Of a stretch of 10,771 nucleotides of DNA, positions 5,611 through 10,771 are shown one piece after another. The translations under genes were made by a program, and so were the position numbers. Source of the stretch: Pseudomonadota bacterium. Lineage in GTDB: Bacteria; Desulfobacterota; Syntrophobacteria; Syntrophobacterales; Syntrophobacteraceae. Under the pieces are notes generated by a model, which saw only the letters and a list, made by a program, of their open reading frames with translations, had not been told where the DNA came from and did not search any database. The stretch covers positions 1 through 10,771 of the forward strand of contig JAEZXS010000291.1 in the NCBI GenBank assembly GCA_023442755.1, written 5' to 3'. How positions within the stretch are numbered: position 1 is the first letter of the stretch; each line of letters begins with the position of its first letter.

Positions 5611-5656
5611 AAAAACGGGGCAAGGCAGTTTCGGCTGTCTTTGCCCCGTTCGTTTT
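5611..5656. terminator. Bidirectional rho-independent terminator
   Basis: ACGGGGCAAGGCAG (from 5615) pairs with CTGTCTTTGCCCCGT (to 5649) with one bulge and one mismatch, loop TTTCGG. An A-tract (5611-5615) precedes it and TTCGTTTT follows, so it can stop transcripts from either side. It ends the CxxC gene on the plus strand. It would also serve a minus-strand gene from the right, such as the 36-codon ORF ending at 5673. Confidence 0.85.
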
Positions 5657-5672
5657 CCGGCGCCACTCGGAG

Positions 5673-5783
5673 TTAGAATTCCCTGTATTTGAAGACAACG
5701 AGGAGAATGGGTGGGATGAGCAGCCCGATTCCAGTATAATTCTGAATACGGACGCTTCGGCTTCGAGGCTCCGTCTCGTCCAT
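5673..5783 (-). CDS. Possible 36-residue single-pass membrane peptide
   Basis: A short minus-strand ORF starts with ATG 5783 and ends at TAA 5673-5675. The peptide has a charged N-terminus (MDETEPRSRSVRIQN), one hydrophobic segment at residues 18-31 (IGLLIPPILLVVF), and a charged KYREF tail, as in small membrane proteins. It converges on the bidirectional terminator 17 bases past its stop, which favours a real gene. Against it, no Shine-Dalgarno sequence precedes the ATG, and the frame continues open through the antisense of nadE. Third-position GC is about 60%, which neither proves nor excludes coding. Function unknown. Confidence 0.35.
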   Translation of the reverse strand: MDETEPRSRSVRIQNYTGIGLLIPPILLVVFKYREF

Positions 5784-5788
5784 AAAAT

Positions 5789-5815
5789 TTGAAGCATTTA
5801 ACGTTAAAGTATAGT
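5789..5815 (+). promoter_or_regulatory. Candidate nadE promoter with a 12-bp palindrome in its spacer
   Basis: TTGAAG (5789-5794) and TATAGT (5810-5815), 15 bp apart, could serve as -35 and -10. The perfect palindrome TTTAACGTTAAA (5797-5808) fills the spacer, where a repressor would block polymerase. A perfect TATAAT also occurs at 5735-5740 but has no good -35. Confidence 0.35.
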
Positions 5816-5882
5816 ATGAAATTTTCGCAGCCCGTTGCGGAGTTGCTCCGGATGGGAGTTCATATGCTGAAAGGATGCGAGA

Positions 5883-7520
5883 ATGCGCATTGCCATGGGT
5901 CAGATAGACCCTTTTGTCGGCGATTTCGAAGGAAATACCAAAAAAATCTGTGAATGTATCGAAAAGGCCAAACAGCACAGGTGCGATCTTGTCGTTTTTC
6001 CGGAAATGGCAATTCTCGGATATCCGCCCCGCGACCTTCTCGATAAACAGGGATTCGTCCCCGACAGCATCCGTTACTGGGAAAAGATACGGCTCGCATC
6101 TTCGGGGATCGGCGTCATTTTCGGCGTCGTTTCGCGCAATGAACTGAGCGGCAAACCCTACCACAACACGGCCTTGTTTTATGAAGATGGAAAGCTCCTG
6201 GCGTCCGCTCATAAGATGCTTCTTCCATCCTATGACGTCTTTGACGAAGAGAGATATTTCGAACCCGGCACGGAAGCGGTCTGGGTCGAATTCCGCGGCC
6301 GGAAGATCGGGCTCACGGTCTGCGAGGACATTTGGAACGTCACCGATTACCTGCCTCGCCCTCTTTATCATTGCGATCCCGTATGTGAACTGCAAAAATC
6401 CTCGGTCGACATCCTGATCAATATCTCCGCATCCCCGTACCACCTGCGCAAAGTCGACCGGGTTGGCAGGCTGCTCCGGACTCATGCCCGTCAGCTCAAT
6501 GCTCACATCGTGTACGTAAACCAGGTGGGCGGAAACGATGAACTCATCTTCCAGGGCCACAGCATGGTGTGGGACCCCTCCGGCAGCCTGGTTGCCAGCG
6601 GAGCGGACTTCAGGGAAGACTTCGTCGTTTATGATACGGAAACAGGGAAGGGCGACTTTCACGCAGGAAACCTGGACGCCCCTTCCGAGGTGATCGGGGC
6701 GCTCACTCTGGGGTTGCGGGACTATGCGAACAAGTGCTGTTTCACCAAAGCGGTGATCGGACTCAGCGGCGGGGTGGATTCCGCTCTTACCGCGTGCCTG
6801 GCTGTGCTGGCGCTCGGTGCGGAGAATGTCCTGGGCATTGGGATGCCCGGACCCTACAATGCGCCGGAGAGCCTCGCCGATGCGCGGGAACTTGCGCAAA
6901 ATCTTGGGATCGATTTCGAGGTGGTTTCCATTGGGAACATGTTCGAAACGGCTTTGCAGTCGCTCAAACCCGTTTTCAACGACCTTCCTTCCGATTTCAC
7001 AGAGGAAAACCTCCAGGCCAGGCTTCGCGGCATGGTGCTCATGTCCATTTCCAACAAATTCCGGCGTATCCTGCTGAGCACCGGCAACAAATCGGAAATC
7101 GCGGTGGGATACTGTACCCTCTACGGCGACATGAACGGAGGACTTGCGGTTCTGGGGGATGTTCCCAAGACGATGGTCTATGAACTGGCCCACAGGCTCA
7201 ACGTTGACCATAACTGGATTCCGCAGAACACGCTGACCCGTGCGCCCTCAGCCGAGCTGCGGCCCAATCAGACGGACCAGGATACGCTTCCGCCTTACGA
7301 GGTCCTCGATTCCATCCTGGCCGCTTTTGTCGAACAGCGACTGCCGGCCCATGAAATAGTTGCGCAGGGGCATAATCCGGAAATCGTGAAATGGGTGATA
7401 CGGCGAATCGAATTCAACGAATACAAAAGATGGCAGGCGCCACCGATTCTTAAGGTGACCACCAAGGCGTTTGGAATCGGCCGACGAAACCCGATCGCCC
7501 AGGGATATGTTGAGAACTGA
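5883..7520 (+). CDS. nadE: NadE, glutamine-dependent NAD+ synthetase
   Basis: Catalyses the last step of NAD+ synthesis: ATP-dependent amidation of nicotinic acid adenine dinucleotide, with glutamine as nitrogen donor. The 545 residues fit the two-domain form. Residues 1-265 are a nitrilase-like glutaminase with the triad E41 (FPEMAILGYPPRDLL), K111 (AHKMLLPSYDVFDE) and C147 (GLTVCEDIWN). Residues 275-545 are the synthetase with the ATP P-loop LSGGVDS (294-300), STGNKSE (399-405), YGDMNGG and the C-terminal GRRNPIAQGY. Ammonia made in the first domain is channelled to the second. The loop after the P-loop reads MPGPYNAPES, where many homologues have MPS-x-YSS. The ATG at 5883 follows AAGGA with a 7-nt gap. 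glnB starts 78 bases downstream on the same strand, so a shared transcript is likely. Confidence 0.97.
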   Translation: MRIAMGQIDPFVGDFEGNTKKICECIEKAKQHRCDLVVFPEMAILGYPPRDLLDKQGFVPDSIRYWEKIRLASSGIGVIFGVVSRNELSGKPYHNTALFYEDGKLLASAHKMLLPSYDVFDEERYFEPGTEAVWVEFRGRKIGLTVCEDIWNVTDYLPRPLYHCDPVCELQKSSVDILINISASPYHLRKVDRVGRLLRTHARQLNAHIVYVNQVGGNDELIFQGHSMVWDPSGSLVASGADFREDFVVYDTETGKGDFHAGNLDAPSEVIGALTLGLRDYANKCCFTKAVIGLSGGVDSALTACLAVLALGAENVLGIGMPGPYNAPESLADARELAQNLGIDFEVVSIGNMFETALQSLKPVFNDLPSDFTEENLQARLRGMVLMSISNKFRRILLSTGNKSEIAVGYCTLYGDMNGGLAVLGDVPKTMVYELAHRLNVDHNWIPQNTLTRAPSAELRPNQTDQDTLPPYEVLDSILAAFVEQRLPAHEIVAQGHNPEIVKWVIRRIEFNEYKRWQAPPILKVTTKAFGIGRRNPIAQGYVEN

Positions 7521-7531
7521 ACATTTTTGTT
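7515..7531 (+). repeat. 17-bp repeat, copy 1 (nadE-glnB junction)
   Basis: AACTGAACATTTTTGTT overlaps the nadE stop codon. It matches 16 of 17 bases of a second copy at 10730-10746, on the same strand downstream of glnD. Confidence 0.4.
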
Positions 7532-7598
7532 TTACATGCGTGATGTTGTCTGAAATTTTTTCCTCCTTCAACACTTTTCAGTCCAGAGGCGTAGAGAC

Positions 7599-7937
7599 AT
7601 GAAAAAGATCGAGGCGATCATCAAGCCGTTCAAGCTCGACGATGTGAAAGAAAAGCTCACCAGCCTGGGAATCAAGGGAATGACGGTATCCGAAGTTCGC
7701 GGTTTCGGACGTCAGAAGGGTCACACCGAAATTTACCGTGGCGCTGAGTATGTAGTTGACTTTCTTCCTAAAATTAAAATTGAAATCGCTGTTCCGGACC
7801 GCCAGGTCGCCGAGATCGTTGCCGCGATACGCGAGTCGGCAAACACCGGCAAAATCGGAGATGGCAAGGTTTTTGTTATACCTGTGGAAGAGTGCATCCG
7901 GATTCGGACCGGCGAAACCGGAGAAGACGCTCTTTAG
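7599..7937 (+). CDS. glnB: GlnB, nitrogen regulatory protein PII
   Basis: Trimeric cytoplasmic signalling protein that reads 2-oxoglutarate, ATP/ADP and, through uridylylation, glutamine. All 112 residues align to the family without gaps. The T-loop (about 37-55, RGFGRQKGHTEIYRGAEY) carries Tyr51, the uridylylation site. The B-loop TGKIGDGK is at 83-90 and the C-loop RIRTGE at 101-106; together they bind ATP. The ATG at 7599 follows AGAGG with a 9-nt gap. It lies between nadE and glnD, the gene for its modifying enzyme; no amtB is visible, so the GlnB rather than GlnK name is preferred. In Azospirillum a PII protein controls a glutamine-dependent NadE, which makes this linkage meaningful. No sigma54 site was found just upstream. 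Confidence 0.97.
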   Translation: MKKIEAIIKPFKLDDVKEKLTSLGIKGMTVSEVRGFGRQKGHTEIYRGAEYVVDFLPKIKIEIAVPDRQVAEIVAAIRESANTGKIGDGKVFVIPVEECIRIRTGETGEDAL

Positions 7938-7979
7938 CGCTTCTGATAAGAAATTACGACCGGTAAACCGCTTCACCGC

Positions 7980-7995
7980 ATCTCGGGCCCGAGAT
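7980..7995. repeat. 16-bp perfect palindrome between glnB and glnD
   Basis: ATCTCGGGCCCGAGAT reads the same on both strands. As RNA it gives a 6-bp stem with a GGCC loop, with no U-tract after it. It lies 43 bases after the glnB stop and 27 before the glnD start. Confidence 0.6.
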
Positions 7996-8022
7996 TCTAG
8001 GGCCGCTTCGAAGAATGGGTCT

Positions 8023-10617
8023 ATGGTTCATCGTTCAATTTTGTCCCGAAAACTGCACGAGCTTCGCGAAGAGTTCACCAACGAGTGCCGAACCGGTGTG
8101 CCGGGTGTCCTGGCAGCTCGCACTTATGCGTCTAATTTCTACGACGCCCTGAGCAAGGGATTCCACCAGAATTCCATTCCGCGCGACGGCTGGGCGTTCA
8201 TAGCGGTTGGAGGTTTCGGGCGAGGGGAACTCAGCTTTTCCTCCGACCTCGACCTGCTTTTCCTCTACGAGAAACGGCTTCCCAGTTTTCTCCAGGAACT
8301 TGTGCGCGATTTCGTCTACGGCCTTTGGGACAGCGGCTTTGAAGTGGGACATGCCACCGCTTCGGTTTCCTCCGTGAAGAAGATGGTGCAGGATGATTTC
8401 ACCATCCTCACCAACTATCTCGAAGCGAGATTCATAGCCGGAGACAGGGACTTCTTCGACAACTGGAAGAAGTCTTTTCTTCACTATTTCGGGAACCTGA
8501 GTCGCCGCCGCTTCCTCCACCACCTGATCCAGTACAGAAATTCGAGGCTTCAACAATACGGAGAAAGTCCGTACCTGCTGGAGCCTCATGTGAAGGAGGG
8601 CGTAGGGGGGCTTCGCGACCTTCATACGCTTCGTTGGGCGGGAGCCGTCTACCTCCAGGACCCGTCGCTCGATGCGATGCTTGCCAAAGAGTGGCTCACC
8701 GAAACGGAGAAACTGTGGCTCGAGCAGGCATACGACTTTTTATGGCGGGTTCGTCTGCAGCTGCACCAGTTGACGGGAAGAAGGCAGGACCAGCTGCTCT
8801 TTCCCGAACAGGAACAAATAGCCGAAAAAATGGAATGCATGCCCGGGAAAGAGGGTTCCGAAGTGGAGGTGTTCATGCGCCTTTACTATCGCCACACGTC
8901 CCGGATCCGAAGGACGACAACGTTTTTCCTCGAACGGGTCGAGGAGTCGCAGAAGAGCTTTCGCGGGTTTCACCTGAGGAGGAGAATTCTTCCGGGGCCG
9001 TTTCTGCTTGAGGGAAAGCACATTCATTTCATGGACCCGGAATGGGTGAAAAAGGACCCCACGGTGCTTATGCGCTTTTTCTGGCAGGCGGCGCAATCCG
9101 GGGCACATTTTCACCACCAGGCGGGGCATATCATCCGGGAAAACCTCAATGTTTTCGGAGATCGTCATAGATCCAACCCCGAAGTGGTGAAACAGTTCTT
9201 CGCCATTCTTCTGAACGCGGAGCACTCCTTCCCCGTGCTCAAGGTGATGCTTGAAACCGCGTTTCTCCAGACCTTCATCCCCGAATTTTCCATGGTGCGC
9301 TACCGGGTGCAAAACGATGTCTACCACGTGTATACCGTTGACGAACACCTCCTGCGCACGGTTCGCGAACTCCATGCCATAGAAAAGGCAAATGCAAAGG
9401 GAGAAAAGGATATCCTGCCCGAACGGCTCAACCTCGCGCCCAGGGCCCGCAGAATCCTTTACCTGGCTGCTCTGCTGCACGACATAGGGAAGGGAAGGGG
9501 AAAGAACCATTCCGCACGCGGCGCTGCCATGGCGAAGACTATCGCCGCCCGCATGGGCCTGGATTCATGGGAAGCGAGCCTTTTGAGCTTTCTCATCGGA
9601 CAGCACCTGATCCTTGCCGAAACGGCCCTGAAACGCGACCTGATGGATGAAAAGCCCATCGCGCAGTGCGCCGTTGAAATCAAGGATCGTGACCGCCTCC
9701 TGATGCTATACCTGCTTACCATCGCCGACAGCAGGGCGACGGGAACGGGAGCGTGGAATACCTGGAAGGCCTCCCTGCTGAGGGAACTGCTCTTCAAGGT
9801 TGACCGCCTGCTGCTCAGAGGGGAGCTAAAACCCGAAGACATCGAAGCACGCACGGCAGAGGTGCAGGAGGCCGTACTGGCCATTCTTCCGGATCACTCC
9901 GAAGAAGAAACGCTCAAAGACTGGATGGAGAAACTGCCGTTCCGATATCTACTCTCCCAGAATCCGGTCGCGATTCTCCAGCACTACATGATGGAGAAGG
10001 AACTTCCGGCTCGATCCGTATGCGTCAAGGCCGAGCGGGCCGAAGGCGAGATGTGGCAGATCACGGTCGTCACCCGCGACAGGCCCGGCCTTTTTGCGCT
10101 CATCACAGGTGTCCTGTGGGCAAGGGGCCTCAACATCCTTTCCGCGGACATCTACACGCGGGAACCCGGCGTCGCCTGCGATATTCTCCTGCTGGAGAAG
10201 GTGCCCGACCCGTTTCACAATCAGGAACTCTGGGGTAAGATCGAAAACGATCTCAAACGCGCCCTGGCAGACAGCACCTACCTTGATGAAATCCTCGAGA
10301 GCAAGCGCAAGCCGTCGATCCTGCAGCCCAAAAGTGTACCGAGGAAAGAGGATGTGGTCCTCATAGACGAGGATGCCTCCGATTTTTATACCATTATCGA
10401 AGTATATACCTGGGACCGCCCCGGTGTTTTGCACACCATCACACGCAGTCTCCATGAACTCGGCCTTACCATCCAACTGGCTAAAATTTCCACTCCCGGC
10501 GCTCAGGTCGCCGACGTTTTCTACGTCACGGACCTCAGCGGCGGTAAGATTATGGATTTCGATTTTCACGAAAAGATTAGAGAAAATCTTCTGGCCTGCC
10601 TTGCTGCAATGTGTTGA
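8023..10617 (+). CDS. glnD: GlnD, bifunctional PII uridylyltransferase/uridylyl-removing enzyme
   Basis: Sensor of glutamine that adds UMP to Tyr51 of PII when glutamine is low and removes it when glutamine is high. It has 864 residues, the usual length. The nucleotidyltransferase domain has GGFGRGEL (63-70) and the metal-binding aspartates D75 and D77, followed by LEPHVKEGVGGLRDLHTLRW. The HD hydrolase domain has H442 (TVDEH), H486-D487 (LLHDIGKGRGKNHS), H528 and D569 (IADS). Two C-terminal ACT domains bind glutamine: about 679-755 (TVVTRDRPGLFALITGVL) and 791-863 (IEVYTWDRPGVLHTITRSL). The frame is open upstream into glnB, but no ATG, GTG or TTG occurs between the glnB stop and ATG 8023. 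That ATG has only a weak GAAGAA before it, so glnD is probably made at lower levels than PII. All catalytic residues are present. Confidence 0.96.
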   Translation: MVHRSILSRKLHELREEFTNECRTGVPGVLAARTYASNFYDALSKGFHQNSIPRDGWAFIAVGGFGRGELSFSSDLDLLFLYEKRLPSFLQELVRDFVYGLWDSGFEVGHATASVSSVKKMVQDDFTILTNYLEARFIAGDRDFFDNWKKSFLHYFGNLSRRRFLHHLIQYRNSRLQQYGESPYLLEPHVKEGVGGLRDLHTLRWAGAVYLQDPSLDAMLAKEWLTETEKLWLEQAYDFLWRVRLQLHQLTGRRQDQLLFPEQEQIAEKMECMPGKEGSEVEVFMRLYYRHTSRIRRTTTFFLERVEESQKSFRGFHLRRRILPGPFLLEGKHIHFMDPEWVKKDPTVLMRFFWQAAQSGAHFHHQAGHIIRENLNVFGDRHRSNPEVVKQFFAILLNAEHSFPVLKVMLETAFLQTFIPEFSMVRYRVQNDVYHVYTVDEHLLRTVRELHAIEKANAKGEKDILPERLNLAPRARRILYLAALLHDIGKGRGKNHSARGAAMAKTIAARMGLDSWEASLLSFLIGQHLILAETALKRDLMDEKPIAQCAVEIKDRDRLLMLYLLTIADSRATGTGAWNTWKASLLRELLFKVDRLLLRGELKPEDIEARTAEVQEAVLAILPDHSEEETLKDWMEKLPFRYLLSQNPVAILQHYMMEKELPARSVCVKAERAEGEMWQITVVTRDRPGLFALITGVLWARGLNILSADIYTREPGVACDILLLEKVPDPFHNQELWGKIENDLKRALADSTYLDEILESKRKPSILQPKSVPRKEDVVLIDEDASDFYTIIEVYTWDRPGVLHTITRSLHELGLTIQLAKISTPGAQVADVFYVTDLSGGKIMDFDFHEKIRENLLACLAAMC

Positions 10618-10771
10618 GCGGGATTGCGCGAGGATTTTCCTGCGAAGACCCAGGCAATCCGCCTGCCTGCCGCTTATTTCCGCCTGTTTATCTGCTTTGG
10701 CGAATCCGGCCGGGAATAGATGGGTTGGAAACTGTACATTTTTGTTCTGAACTGAAATCTCGCCGAGAAAT
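10618..10771. other. Downstream of glnD: paired repeats, no gene seen
   Basis: GGATTGC (10621-10627) pairs with GCAATCC (10654-10660). Inside it, AGGA-TTT-TCCT (10631-10641) makes a second hairpin. No U-tract follows, so it is only a weak terminator candidate for the nadE-glnB-glnD unit. The second 17-bp repeat lies at 10730-10746. No start of a further gene is evident before the window ends. Confidence 0.35.
10730..10746 (+). repeat. 17-bp repeat, copy 2
   Basis: AACTGTACATTTTTGTT differs from the copy at 7515-7531 by one base. If a gene begins just past the window, both copies would sit within about 100 bases upstream of a gene, as shared regulatory sites would. Confidence 0.4.

Noticed and set aside
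5854..5870. Sigma54-like GG-N10-GC just before nadE
   Set aside because: Only the dinucleotides match; the rest of TGGCAC/TTGCA is absent and it overlaps the ribosome-binding region.
5673..7211. 512-codon open frame on the minus strand opposite nadE
   Set aside because: It mirrors nadE codons in the antisense frame, has no ribosome-binding site or family resemblance, and NadE is unmistakable on the other strand. Only its last 36 codons, outside nadE, were kept as a weak candidate.
7756..8022. Upstream extension of the glnD frame into glnB
   Set aside because: It would overlap 182 bases of glnB out of frame and its residues match no GlnD N-terminus; ATG 8023 gives the normal length.

Overview
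The window looks like chromosomal DNA from a GC-rich, Gram-negative, strictly prokaryotic genome. The best guess is a deltaproteobacterium (Desulfobacterota, Syntrophobacter-like). This rests on the PAS-LuxR regulator, whose C-terminus has the 'KxxKVNLRTFL' ending common in that group, a strong sigma54-type promoter, and the nadE-glnB-glnD linkage. The taxon is an inference. I see no rRNA, tRNA, CRISPR array, transposase or integrase.

Left part (1-3215, all on the minus strand): the start of a high-affinity phosphate transporter operon, with pstS followed by pstC (cut by the window edge). The 5' region of pstS carries a PhoB-box-like array of 7-bp direct repeats on an 11-bp period, and a possible 42-codon upstream ORF whose stop overlaps the first pstS ATG. 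Further upstream lies a separate gene for a PAS-coiled-coil-LuxR regulator, with an interrupted inverted repeat around its likely promoter.

Middle part (3216-5882): a gene-poor, accessory-looking stretch. It holds a GC-rich block full of hairpins (3390-3604), an AT-rich block with a near-consensus sigma54 promoter and an upstream dyad, a small Cys-rich zinc-ribbon protein resembling the Mu Com family, a 14-bp perfect stem-loop, a secreted 3D-domain protein, a 52-residue protein with four CxxC motifs, and a bidirectional terminator. A possible 36-residue single-pass membrane peptide on the minus strand converges on that terminator.

Right part (5883-10617, plus strand): nadE (glutamine-dependent NAD synthetase), glnB (PII) and glnD (PII uridylyltransferase/uridylyl-removing enzyme), probably one transcription unit. 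GlnD senses glutamine and modifies Tyr51 of PII. PII may in turn tune NadE, which uses glutamine as its ammonia source. A 16-bp perfect palindrome sits between glnB and glnD, and a 17-bp near-identical repeat follows nadE and recurs downstream of glnD.

The most distinctive local unit is the sigma54 promoter, leader, small zinc-ribbon gene and stem-loop at 3696-4290, next to two further uncharacterised small Cys-rich genes.
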